Assembly (NCBI GenBank): GCA_002179805.1
Contig: NAVB01001950.1
Coordinates: 1-35,648, forward strand
DNA length: 35,648 bases
From: Acanthamoeba lenticulata
Lineage: Eukaryota > Discosea > Longamoebia > Acanthamoebidae
Reading direction: 5' to 3'
In this document: positions 9,314 to 20,065 of the stretch, piece by piece
Position numbering within the stretch: position 1 is the first letter of the stretch
How the letters are laid out: the number at the start of each line of letters is the position of its first letter
The notes under the pieces: generated by a model
Told to the model about the DNA's origin: nothing
Databases searched by the model: none
The model's input: the letters and a program-made list of their open reading frames with translations, nothing else
Made by a program: the position numbers and the translations under genes

Positions 9314-9745
9314 CTTGAAGAAGTGCGCACGGGTGGGTTAGGGGAATCCCATATTTCTTACGAAAAATAAATAATCTTAAAATAAAAACTAACCTAACAC
9401 GCACAACAAACAACTAATTAACACATATATTTTCAAAAAGAATAAATAAATAAAATCAAAAAACTCTCGAGAGGTCAATAAGGATATATGAGTAGAGGCG
9501 CCACGTGGAGAGGACTCTTGAGAGAGTTGGGTCAAGCCTTGTGGGCACTCGCGAAGGCGCCGACAGCTTCCTTAAACAACTCAGCGGCAGTCTGCATGTC
9601 CCGCCAAAAAGCGCAGCACAAGCCCCAGGAAAGACTTTCTCCAATGCTGCTCCTCGTTGAGCCCATTCATCAACCGAAAGTCGGCATACATAGCGTTTCG
9701 TCCACCACTTCATTTGTGAATCGCATATGTTGGGTTATTAAATAA
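9314..9745 (-). other. Probable 5' part of the COMMD7 gene, exons unresolved
   Basis: The stretch 9330-9480 is very AT-rich and non-coding, probably an intron. At 9560-9720 the minus strand has open stretches in different frames (for example ELFKEAVGAFASAHKA and LMNGLNEEQHWRK) that could form the N-terminal helices of the COMM protein after splicing. No single splice model was convincing. Confidence 0.3.
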
Positions 9746-10983
9746 ATGGTGCTTCTTCCTTCGGTGCACCGGCACTTTTTTTATTTTTATTTTTATTTTC
9801 TCAATCAGTTTTCCCCAGTCATCATCATCATCTTTTGCCCCCCTTCCGGGCTGCACACGGCCGGAAAGAAGACAAGAAGCCAGTCGAGCGGGAGATCTAA
9901 ATCAATTTGAACAAAAGATGATCTCACCATGGAGCTGAACCAAGGTTGTTGGACGGATTGGCCGACTCATGCTGGCCACCACGGCGAAGAAGTGCTCTTT
10001 GCCGTGGCACGGCATCATCGTCATCATCCGCCGGACGCACAAGCCATATACCCGAGGTCGTGCCGGCTGAAGCGTGTGAAGCCGAAGTCTACGCGACACT
10101 CGTGCGGCGGACCTTCCCTACGAGCCTTGCCTTTTCGACCGTCGAGGGGGGGAAGAAGAAAGCAGTAGAAGCGAAGACAGGCTGTTCCTCGTTGTCGGGC
10201 TTTCTTCTGCGGCAGTTCAAAGTGCCGCGGCACCTTGTACGAGCTGTTTTGCATCCGGGAGTACTTGCGAGAGCGCGCCTGCACCTCCTTGGCGCACCTG
10301 ACCTAGCCAGAAGGTAGTAAGTGAAAACTGATGTTCCTCTTGCTCAACCTCAACCGTTTCCCAAAACTTGGACCAGTTGACCTCACCACCATGCACACGC
10401 GCGCGCCGAAAGGGCTCCTCAACAGAGTGCATGGAAGAGGGCCTATTCATGGGATGCGGGCAGGGTGTGGCCAATTGGGATCACAAGACCTGGCCGCATT
10501 GGACGGGTGCTCTCACTGAGAGCTCCTTCCTTGAGCGGACAAGGGCCTTCATTATGGACCCGCGCCAGTGCTCGTCCATTACGAGGTCAACTGCCGCCTT
10601 GTCAACTTTCTCAAGGCTTCTCCGCTCCTCCCAGCATCATTCTTTTCGTCCATCGGTACTTGTAGCTACGAGCCTGGTGCCTCGCCAACGTCTACCGACA
10701 CGATCGCAGGGCCTTCATGTGTTCATCGATTACCTTCTGGCTCAGGCACCCTTTCCATACGGTACACAGACACACCTTGTAGTGCTACCTAGATACTTGT
10801 GCCATTGAATGGATGCAACACTCACGCCTCGGCTGCCTCTACAATGCACAACGGCATGCAGATCCGCGAAAAGGTTGTTGGCTGTGTGTAGTTTTGGAGC
10901 GTGTGGCGGTTCTACTTCATGATCTGGAACAGGTTCGCACAACAGCAAAACCTTATCCCTCCCCCCCCCTCTCTTCCCAATGA
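9746..10983. other. Unassigned region, possibly decayed 5' exons
   Basis: Open frames exist on both strands but none shows a known domain, a repeated frame preference or a clean exon chain. It lies directly upstream of the recognisable ACSF2-like exons, so part of it may once have coded for the N-terminal half of that enzyme. I did not find the expected upstream motifs of acyl-CoA synthetases. An A/T run lies at 9779-9800. Confidence 0.25.
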
Positions 10984-11541
10984 TGTGACAGAAGCTTCTG
11001 CTGATCTTGCGCTATTCAATATGCACACAGCGCTCCACTCATCAAAGGTGCCCACCCTCAAGCACCTGATCCAGACCACCGACCAACGCGTTACCGGTAC
11101 CCGCCTCGTCTGTTCACCGCCCACCTAGATTCAAAGGACATGTGTGTATGTTTATAAATTGATGCTTGTGTCTGTGTGCCGTGCCTGGTGATCAGGTATG
11201 CATCGCTACGTGGATCTCCTGTCGGAGAAGGCAGGCAGCACCGCGGGCCGGCAGGCACTTCGGACACTCGCCCAGATGCGGCATGTCGACGATGCCATCA
11301 ACATTCAATTCACATCAGGCACCACCGGTTTGCCCAAGGTTCAGCCTCTTGGCTTGTGGGCTGGCATCGCCACAGCACACCATTCTGACTGAACGCCACC
11401 GCGCGGCGTGACCAGGGCGCGACATTGTCGCACCTCAACATCCTCAACAACGGCTTCTTCGCCGGTGAGCAGATGGGCCTCACCCCCAACGATGTGCTTT
11501 GCATTCCTGTGCCCCTCTACCACTGCTTCGGGCTCGTGCTC
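10984..11541 (+). pseudogene. ACSF2-like acyl-CoA synthetase, central exons only
   Basis: Acyl-CoA synthetases activate fatty acids to acyl-AMP and then acyl-CoA. Three exon pieces splice cleanly: one ending in VPTLKHLIQTTDQRVTG (to about 11098), one from about 11196 to 11338 with HRYVDLLSEK and the AMP-binding signature INIQFTSGTTGLPK, and one from about 11420 starting GATLSHLNILNNG with LCIPVPLYHCFGLVLG. This order and wording match ACSF2. At 11541 a possible donor (ggtaacac) is followed by a simple repetitive stretch (gggtgccacc units, 11560-11620) and then an oppositely directed gene, so the C-terminal half is missing. The N-terminal half is also not recognisable upstream. The remnant cannot make an active enzyme. 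Confidence 0.7.
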
Positions 11542-11743
11542 GGTAACACCCGGTACTACCCCAATGGGTGCCACCCGGGTCCTACCCCTATGGGTGCCAC
11601 CCACATTCCACCCACATCACTGCCACCCTGAAAAAATCATAAACAATAATTTAATGTGTGTGTGCGTGTGTGCATGCGTGTGTCTCTGTACGCACACACA
11701 AGAGCAGCTGCTGGGCAGGGTCCACTGGTAGACTGTGCAGACA

Positions 11744-12506
11744 CTAAGATGGGGCCACCTTCTTGTTGAGCCACGCGATGATCTCCTTCTCCTTCAGGTC
11801 ACCAGCATCAGCCTTTTTCACAACAAACGCCTTTGGCAACTGCACTCACCACAAGCCGTGGGTCAGCTAAGAACAACGACAAGCACCAGGGCAAGGCAAA
11901 GCAAGGCACACAACACACCTCGCCCACATAGCCGTAGCCCTGGACAACCCACACAGTCTGCAGCCGCCGGTGGAGCTGCGCCTTGACCTCCTCTGCTCGT
12001 TGCGAAATATAAATAATATAAATAATGATAAAAAATAAATATAAAAAAACAAAAGCAAACGTACGTGAGAGTGGCGCAGCGCTGGAGAAGACGGCCCACA
12101 GCGACGACACGTCAAAGTTGTTGACAGCCAGGTGCTTGGCCAGCAGGAGCGCAATTGGAGGCACGATGTGGGCCACGGTCACGCAGTGCTCCTGGACCAG
12201 CTTGAGGTAGGTGGTCAGGTCAAAGGTCAGGAGGATGACCACCTTGACCCCACGGTAGAGCGCGCTGTGCATGACCACCACCATGCTGTAAATGTGGAAC
12301 CAGGGCAGCGTCGCCAGGTACATGTCCCCAGGGCCCACGTTGGGCTCCATGCCCTTGTGCTGGGCGATGTTGGCAACGAGGTTGAAGTGGGTGAGTGCCA
12401 CGCCCTTGCTCAGGCCCATGGTCCCACTCGAGTAGGGCAGGGCGACCAAGTCCGTCTTGGGGTTGGGGATCTTCATGTGCGACGGCTCACCCATGCAGGC
12501 ACTCAA
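11744..12506 (-). pseudogene. 4-coumarate-CoA ligase-like adenylating enzyme with internal deletion
   Basis: Minus-strand remnant of the ANL superfamily. The first exon encodes DLVALPYSSGTMGLSKGVAL, GDMYLATLPWFHIYSM and VFSSAAPLS; an AT-rich intron (about 12062-11999) follows, then EEVKAQLHRRLQ and VVQGYGYVGE. The final exon (about 11840-11744) reads PKAFVVKKADAG, EKEIIAWLNKKVAPS and TAG, the usual C-terminus. Most sequence between the GYG motif and this end is absent, including the hinge and the catalytic Lys region expected there. The P-loop is also altered: SSGTMGLSKG in place of the family SSGTTGLPKG. Start is unclear because the N-terminal part is missing. It is convergent with the truncated ACSF2-like gene, with about 200 bases between. 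Confidence 0.7.
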
Positions 12507-13180
12507 ACGGCATCACAACACCGGAGGCGGCCTCTGCGGGCGCATCCCTGCATCAATGAGTTGGCGATGGCCTTCTTGCCCAGCTTTGCACTACATTGTG
12601 TTCACATGAGGTGAGTCTTAAGCATTGAGTTGATAGTGATGATGATGATGATGGAAGTGGGCATTGTCATCATCTACAATTGGTTAACATTAAGAAGATG
12701 AAGAAGAAGAGGAACCTTTTGTGTGGCAATGCTGGCCGGGGCCAGAGAAGGGGAAGGAGACATTGGCGATCTGGGATCTCTCCAGCGTTTTCCTCTTCTT
12801 CTACAACATTATAAAGATGATGAATAATCACTTCTAAAGGGGAATGGAATGTACATTTGTTTTGGGGGAAGAAGATCAGCGGTCGCCATATCTATGCATG
12901 GTGGCCAAAGGTTAGAGGCATCTTCTGAGTTAACCTCTTCTGCCCTTGTACGTGCGTGGTGTTGATGCGGTTTACCAAATCGAGCTCCTTGCCGGCGTTT
13001 TGCGCGCCAAGAAAAGAGAAATTCAAGGCAGAAAATGTAAATCAAATATAGAAAAAGATATCTTCTTCCAATCGGTACAGTGCTGCACGGCTTTCACTCG
13101 GCCGCGGGCAAGCGTCGCGGGTGTCTGCAGCACGTAGTAGGCACCACCTGCTGGTCGGCCAGCACTGGCCCCAGCCACAG
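12507..13180. other. Intergenic region without a supported gene
   Basis: Only short frames are present. A gat/gaa-rich tract is seen near 12630-12720. The segment 12507-12600 could hold upstream exons of the 4CL-like gene but no motif is visible. Confidence 0.4.
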
Positions 13181-14397
13181 GCGCGAGAAGGAGGAGCGAG
13201 GAGGAGAAGGACCTTCAGGAACGGCAACGTGAGCAAGAGGAGCGCGAGCGCCACAAGAAGGAGGAGCAGGAGAGACACAAGACGGACGAACAAGTGAGGC
13301 ACAAGAAGGAGGAGCAGGAGAGATGTGAGAAGGAGAAGCGCGAGAGGGAGGAACGAGATGAACGCGAGAAGGAGGAACGTTCGAGGCATGAACAAGAGGA
13401 ACGAGCGAGGCATGAAAAGGAGGAGCAAGAGAGATGAACGAAGGCGGAACAGGAGGAGTGCGAGAAGGAGGAGCGAGAACGAATCGAAGAATCACAGAGG
13501 CAACAGAGAGAGAGAGAGAGAAGGAACAGCGCGAGAGGGAGGAACAACAGCCGCCTACCGATCCCATGCACGTCGACCAGCCGCCTCTGCCGACGGCTGC
13601 CATCCAGCCTGCTTTAGGAATTGGCAGAGATCTCTGCAACTTCGTCCAAGACTCCATGCAGTCCCTCCTGCAACTCCGCGAGAAGCAGCTTGCTCTCCAT
13701 GACGACTTGCACCGACACCCTGCAGTGGTCACGGCACGGGATATGATCGACGGAGCCACCGCCAACAGGAACATCTTCGGACGCGACACGGGGAATGTGA
13801 TGAGCCTCGTCGTTGGCGGCGTCGTCGATCGACAGGGCCAATCCTTTGACCTGGACAGGGCTTCTCGATGAGCCCCAGGGAAGAACAAACGACGCCTTCG
13901 TGGGTGGTGCCCGGCTCCTTGCCAAGAGCAACGAGGTGAGCCCAGAGCTACTGAGAAGGGTGGAGCGAGGCGATTATCCGGTCATGGAGGAGGTAGAGAA
14001 GTTACAGGCGCAACACTTCCAGTTCCTCATCAACAAGAAGAGCGATGATCTCTCCAGGTTCCTCGTCAGCAAAAGCACCAATCTGAGTCAGGCGATGGAG
14101 AGCGACAGGCAGTACCTCATGGTCACCAGCACGGAACCGATCAAGCAGCTGCTCCAAGACGTCGTCGGGAAATTGACCGCCGTCGAAGGGAGGTGGAGAG
14201 ATATCCTCTTCGAGCAACTCAACGCTCTCCATGCACGGCTGACGGAACAGCGAACGCGGGCGCAAGTACCCGATCAGCATCAGCAGCAGCAGCAGCAACA
14301 GCAGCAGACCCGTCCTCATCCTCCTCCTGCACATCCTCCTCTTCCTTCTTCTCCTCCCCCTCTGCTGCTCATGTTTATCGTCTCACTCCATGGATGA
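13181..14397 (+). pseudogene. Glu/Arg-rich coiled-coil protein, broken by one stop and two frameshifts
   Basis: After a possible 3' splice site (ccagccacag, ending 13180) the frame encodes a long charged helix rich in KEEQER, REREER and RHKKEE, as in single-helix or coiled-coil proteins. A TGA at 13435-13437 interrupts it and the same frame goes on (TKAEQEECEKEERERIEES). A shift follows in the GA repeat near 13505-13525, leading to the frame with PTDPMHVDQ, LCNFVQDSMQSLLQLREKQL and NVMSLVVGGVVDRQGQS. A second shift near 13860 leads to FVGGARLLAKSNE, VSPELLRRVERGDYP, KKSDDLSRFLVSKSTNLSQ and a Gln run (14275-14306) before a Pro-rich end. No catalytic domain is recognised. Exons might explain one of the shifts, but the TGA points to decay. 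Confidence 0.55.
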
Positions 14398-14814
14398 TGC
14401 GGCTCTCTCTGCATGCAGGAGGAGATGGAGGATATGAACTGCATGGAGTTGTTTCCACCGTCAATACTCGAGAAGATGATCAATATGGAGGTGTTCACGC
14501 GGAGGTGGGGCAGCACCAGCCCAATCTTCATCGTGATGGTGCCCATGATGGACAAGCACGGTGCGGTTCTTCACACCATCAGCCACTGGCAGTTGTACTA
14601 CAGCCCTTGTGGGGAATTCTTCAAGAGTCTGACCATTATAGACCAATGGAGCCCTGCACTTGTGGACGATCAGCAAGCGTGCTCTCCACCCTCGTGTCGT
14701 TTGTCATGACGCTTGGTGTTTGTGCCAAGTGACCTCTTCCTTACCTTAAGGTCACAACAAGGTCATTGTCCACCACCGGTAGCCTTTAAAAGAATAAATG
14801 AAATGGGTGTGCAT
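14398..14814. other. Region with an open but unassigned plus-strand frame
   Basis: An ATG at 14413 opens 98 codons (MQEEMEDMNCMELFPPSILE ...) with no known domain. It could be a last exon of the coiled-coil gene or chance. No other gene is supported before the ABCG stop at 14815. Confidence 0.25.
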
Positions 14815-17468
14815 TTAAAACTTCTTCTTGTTGAGGAAACGCAGAGCTAGGTAGGCCAGAACCCGGGTGAGAACAATCATGCCCACCAGGAACAAGATGT
14901 CTCCCCAGATGTTGGTCTCAATCTGGAGCTGGTCCACGACGTCGTTGCCTGTGATCAAACCACCCTGCTGGGAAGTAGGGAACTGGCTGTTGATGGCCGC
15001 ACGGGTGTATGCATCATTGCCAAGCTGGTACTCATTGAGGAGCAGTAACTCGTAGCTATACTTCATGAAGGAGGTCCATCTTGCCCATCTTATCCACTCT
15101 GGAAGAGTGTACCTGGACACAAAGAAGCCTCCTACAAGAAGGTCAGCAGTGGGTAACACGGGAAATGAGAGGGTAGAGCGCGTTGGAATCAATTTGTTGT
15201 ACCAAGCAAAGTAGCACTGAGCACCAACAGGATCACAAACGTGCCGGCCTTCTGCAGGTCAGGTATTGTGGAACCAACTAACAAGCCCAAGCCACTGCCT
15301 AATAACGTGAAAAGGCATAGACTGACAAGCCAAAGGAAGAACGCGCCAGTGTGTGCGGTCAATCCCACCTGGCCAACAAAAAAAAGGCCAGGCCACGAGC
15401 AATGAGTAATTTGCGTCGGGCCAATAAGGTAAGAAGGTGTACTTACCATCCAATAGTCAATTACTCCAAAGAGGAGTGGCAGCACAAGATCGAGTGGAGT
15501 CTCAGCAATGACTTTAGCCAAGAAGTAAGCGGACAGGCGGTAGGTGCCCGTATCCCTCTCCTTGTTCAGCACTGCTCGCTCTGCAGGAACTGCGCATTTC
15601 ACCACTTAAAGTAAGTGCAAGATTTCATGGGAGGGCAGAAGATGAGTGCGTGTACAGGCAAGCATTGTATTAAACGCTGTCTCCATCGTCCAGTACATGG
15701 TCACGTGAAACAAGAACCCATTTCGGTCGGCTATTGTTTCCTCTGCACAATCCCGGTTGTCGTTAGCCTCATGACGACCCACGCGCACCAGCGGAGAGCG
15801 GTACCTCGCTTTTCCATGCGCAGCCAAAACACGCCAGAGATGATAGTGAAGGCGAGGACAATGAAGATTTGGGGGATGGACAAGATTGCTGGCTGGCGCT
15901 GCTTGAACGTGCGCACGGTGAGCACTCGTAGCTGCTTGAAGAAAGGAGTCGGATACTTTGCCCCCTTGGTAACGTCCCGAAGTGCTTCCCACTCCTCATC
16001 GTCAGATTCTTTCTTCTTGTCAGTATGCTCTGGCTGGTGATTGTCATCATCTTCGTGATCCAGCGATGAAGCCATGAGCTCATTTCTGCCGTTCTCGTTG
16101 CTGGCGGAATGTGCAGAGGCGTAACTGTCAATCAGGTACTGGCGCACGGTTCGGCCATCCTTGGTCTCATGTTTTGAGCTCACCACCTCCACTACTGCAA
16201 CTCCCCTCGCCCATTAGAAAGTATGAAGCAGGATCGAATGGTCAAGAGTAACTCGTACACATGAAGTCAGCTGTGTTGTATTTTGGGCCAGGAGGACGAA
16301 GGCCGAGCGATGCAAAGTAGGGCAGCACGTCTCTGGTCGCGCCAGAATACACCATCCAGCCGCCCTCGGCCAGCAGAATGACGCGGTCGAACATCAGAAA
16401 CATTGCTGACGATGGTTGGTGGATGGTGGCCACCACCGTGTGTCCGCTCCAGGCAAGCTCTCTCATCGACACCAAAAGGCCGAGTGATGTGGTCGCATCC
16501 AACCCTGACAAGGCAAATTAGTGGCTTCAGGAGGTGGGGCGAGAGTTGTGGAACTCGCACCAGAGGTGGGCTCATCCAGGAAGACCAGAGACCGGTTGCC
16601 CACAATCTCCGAGGCTATGCTGGTGCGCTTTCTCTCGCCCCCTGAGATTCCCCTCTGTCCCGCGCGGGAACCTCATTAGCTTCGCGAATTGAAGAATAAC
16701 ATGAGATCGGGAGGGGTGGCGTGTACCACCCAACCGCCACCTATTGGCGTGTTGGCACATCGTGCAATGCCGAGCTCGTTGAGCACGTCCTCCACAGCTT
16801 CCTTCTTGGCCTGTGACGACATTGTGCGCGGCAGCTTGAGCATGGCCGCCGTGCGCACTGTCTCGCGCACCGTGATCTCGGGGAAGAAAACGTCGTCTTG
16901 CAACACGTAGGCCATGCGCCGCTTGAGCCGGGCCGCGTTGACCTTGGCGCTGCCGTTGATAAGCACCTGGCCGGAGAGGCACTTGTTGCCGCCATGGGAG
17001 ATGCGCTTGGAGAGCACGTTGAGGAGCGTGGTCTTGCCGGAGCCGGTTGGGCCCATGATGGCGACGAGCTCACCAGCGCGCACGCTTCCACTCACGTTGT
17101 TGAGAATGGACGTTTCAATGGCCGAACAGAAAATCAATTTAAAGGCGTCTGGGAGGGGCAGGAAGCCAAGAACGGCGGCCAACAAGCGGTTGGAAGAGGG
17201 TGCAGGCTTCACGATCTTGAGGTTTATGTTGCGCCATTCCAGATTGAGCTGATGACGTGGTGGGACTTGTGTACACGGCGTAGGTTGGTCGATGCGTGCG
17301 TACTGAGATACCCCAAGCCCCAAGTAGTCCTAACAAAACAAGAAGGTAAGCCACCTTTGACAAGCTCACAGAGCGAAGAGGGTTGGGGAGCACCTCCAAT
17401 GGCATTAGCCTACTGCTTGCCATCTCCATCATCTCATAGTCTGGGTCGTCATTGCTGGAGGTGGCCAT
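14815..17468 (-). CDS. Second ABCG half-transporter, nine exons
   Basis: A second White-type half-transporter, likely an ATP-driven exporter of lipids or small hydrophobic molecules. Exons on the minus strand: 17468-17355, 17248-16727, 16654-16561, 16504-16259, 16194-15805, 15730-15656, 15589-15447, 15368-15203, 15131-14815. All fit GT-AG and the joined frame is 689 codons ending in TAA. Visible motifs: Walker [10 protein letters not shown] (near residue 103), signature [10 protein letters not shown], Walker [13 protein letters not shown] (split by an intron) and switch VATIHQPSS. The linker is acidic and His-rich ([22 protein letters not shown]). The membrane half has [21 protein letters not shown] and [16 protein letters not shown]. 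It resembles the gene at 5269-7936 in architecture but not in intron positions, so they are old paralogues. The start of exon 2 is the least certain boundary. It appears functional. Confidence 0.92.
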
Positions 17469-17555
17469 GATCTACTGGCTGTACTGGTAGGCGCGTTAGT
17501 TCTTACAAGACCAGACCGTTGTTGTTGTTGTTTGCAGAAAGGGAGTTATTCGAAT

Positions 17556-17702
17556 GCCGCCATTGGCTCCGGCGGACCACCGTTTTTTTTTTTTTTTTCG
17601 ATTTAAAAATGCTCGGCCGGCGGAACCAATTAAAATGGCTGAATCCCAAAAAGGGCAAAGTGGCGAATATTACTTAGGTGGTCCGCCGGAGCCAATGGTG
17701 GC
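17556..17702. repeat. 147-base MITE-like inverted repeat at the carrier 5' end
   Basis: The arms are 17556-17581 and 17677-17702: 26 bases each, matching as inverted copies at 25 positions. They enclose about 95 bases with a run of T (17583-17599) and an AT-rich centre. This is the form of a very small miniature inverted-repeat element or a strong hairpin. The right arm lies within the coding start of the carrier gene (GGPPEPMVA residues), so the element supplies or invaded its N-terminus. No target duplication was identified. Confidence 0.65.
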
Positions 17703-19448
17703 GCTCTCTCCGCCATGTACTTCGAATGTGGCCGAGACCCCGGTGCTGGATACTCCTTTGGCACACACGCAGCAGCATTGCGAGAAAATGGAGGAGAAAG
17801 AGTCTGCAGTGCCGGTGCACCTGCAACATGACCTGGGCGTGCCTTTTGAAGAGCTTGATCTTGGGAAATTTGCGTTCTACTCCACACTGGCGTTCTTAGG
17901 TGAGTCACTCATCTTCTACCCACTCGACAGCCTTCGCGCCCGCTTGCAGGTGGCTCAAGCCGTACAGCCCCTTTCTCTTTCATTGTCTTTCTCTCGGTTA
18001 AAGGGCACATCCAATTTTTCCCTTCATCTCCGCAGCCCTTCTCCTTCTCAGCTTTAATCAAGCAAGTGCAGCAGCTGGGCATTAGGTACATCCCTACTTG
18101 CCCCCTCTTTTTTCGTACGCTTTTCTGTGGCTGCACGGCTTGAATTTACCGGCACATAGAGGCATGTATCGAGGATTTATGCTATCAGCAGCAGCACTGC
18201 CGTCTTTCACTGTCTTCTTCCTCTCTTATAACTATGCCAAGGACAAGCTGCAAGTCCTGAACGACCAACACGCTCCAAATACCGCGCGTCACCCTGGTGC
18301 GTTGTGTATCTCTGAACGAAGGGTAGTGCTGACTGATGCATTTCCCCTTCTTCTCCCAACAGTGCCTTGGGTATGTGCTGCAGCTGCTTGCGTGGCCGAC
18401 ATTGGTATGCATGATTGATTGTACCCATGAAGCCTCAAATGCTAACTGCTATTGGCACATACACGCAGCGTCAGCTGGATTGCTCTGTCCGGTGGAAGTG
18501 GTGGTGCAGCGACTACAGATTGCTGCCACGGACAATAAGTCATACACTAGCGGCCTCGGTACAGCAGTTGCACTGCAATTCAGTTGCATCTGTCTGCATT
18601 GCTCGTATGGAACCTCACCGGCAGATGTCACTACACAGATGCGATATTGTGGGTTTGGAAGGAGGAAGGTATTCGGGGATTCTACCGAGGATTTGGAGCA
18701 ATGCTGCTAGCCTACATTCCTGGGTCCATAGTATGGTGGGTTTGCTATGAACACTACAAGGCGCGTACCCAGCTAAGGCTCTGAGACCGTTTCCTCTTCA
18801 AAAGTCTGATTGTCACTTGCTTGGCTCACCTCACAACAAGAAGGCAGTGTTCTCTCAATTCCTCGCTGACCAAAACCAATGGCAAGAAGAAAGGTCCAGT
18901 GGCAGCCATAATGAAGTGATTTTAAGCCAGCAGCATTTTGCACAGGTAAGCCTGATATGGCTGTGTTCTGTCAGATGTGCTGATGACAATCTGTTTGTGT
19001 AGATGCTGGGAGGCTTGGTGGCTGGGGCAGTGGTGGTCTTGGTCACAAACCCACTTGACGTTGTGAAGACGGTACACAGGCGTCTGAATTCTGGCCATGT
19101 GTTTTCATACTAGGCATGTTTAACAGACTCTTTTTCACGCAGCGGCTACAAACACAACACGCTACGTCTACGTCATCCAAGAAGCTTCATGCACATTCAT
19201 GGGAGGCACGCATGATAGGGATACAACAATCTCTCATTCAGCACTCAAACATGTTACCCATTACCAACCAGGCATTACAACACATGGCCATTCACGAGGG
19301 ACCAGCAGCGTTTGCCCAGGGGCTCGTGCCATGACTCCTGCTTGCGTGTATTGTCTCCCCAGTCGCGTCAGTTGTTTATGAAGCTGTACTCCAGATCAGT
19401 AGAAAGCCAGCATGGTCCAGTGTGATTGTAAAGTGCAGTGCAGAATAA
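17638..19448 (+). pseudogene. SLC25A44-like mitochondrial carrier, nonsense codon near the C-terminus
   Basis: Inner-membrane solute carrier with three two-helix repeats. Exon 1 (17638-17949) carries ELDLGKFAFYSTLAFLGE and the first signature YPLDSLRARLQ. Later exons give GIRGMYRGFMLSAAALPSF, second signature CPVEVVVQRLQI (about 18485), GIRGFYRGFGAMLLAYIPGS with IVWW, and third signature TNPLDVVKT joined to RLQTQ across an intron. LDLGKFAFY and the IPGS/WW wording favour the SLC25A44 group. The link after YEHYK (about 18760) needs a rare GC-AG intron or a frameshift. The last exon reads AIHEGPAAFAQGLVP, then TGA (19332-19334) where carriers have Arg, and continues in frame with LLLACIVSPVASVVYEAVLQ to TAA at 19446-19448, overlapping AATAAA (19444-19449). 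The product would lose the final helix. The first ATG lies inside an inverted repeat. A CGA-to-TGA change is the simplest cause. Confidence 0.8.
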
Positions 19449-20065
19449 AGATTGTTACCTACCTTCATGCCCCACAGCAGGCCCTTTCGGTCTTTTTCTT
19501 GCTACTATCAGTTTAACTGTTCTTCTTTCGCGTGACACACGGCCCGTTGTTAGCCGACGGGGCATTGGTGCCACCGGAGGGAGCAAAAAAAAAAAAACAT
19601 GATTGAGTGCACCGGCTCTGGCGAGAAAGGGCATTTTACTCGGAGGAACAAACTGGAGTTGGGTGGTAAACGTCTAGAAATGACATCTTGTGCTCGATTG
19701 AACCTACCACCTGTCATCACGCCATGGACACCACCAAGCACTGTAGCAGAGAGATCCTCTCGCCTTGGAGGAGCAAGCTACAACAACACAAAGCTTCTCG
19801 CATCTCGCCCTGTATGCAGGATTTGTCCATGAGCAACCACAAAAAGAGCACCCCTTCCGGGGTACGCTCACCCTCCTTCTAGTGAAATTAGGCGTGACCA
19901 CTAAGCAAGCCGACTTGACCCCAAAAGAAACTACAGAGTCCAACTCCCTCAACCTGTGCACGCACTGCCAAAACCAAGAAGGCGATTACCCACACTGTAT
20001 GTTGAGGAAGGGGTTGCATGGCCCTCACAGCATAACTCATATGCTTTTTTTCCTCCGTAAAGCAT
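19449..20065 (+). other. Upstream part of an unassigned gene, exons not resolved
   Basis: Open stretches on the plus strand (for example LALYAGFVHEQPQKEHPFRG about 19790-19870 and LNLCTHCQNQEGDYPHC about 19945-20000) look coding but have no recognised domain. They may be 5' exons of the gene at 20066-20895. An A-run lies at 19588-19599. The first 150 bases are carrier downstream sequence. Confidence 0.3.
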
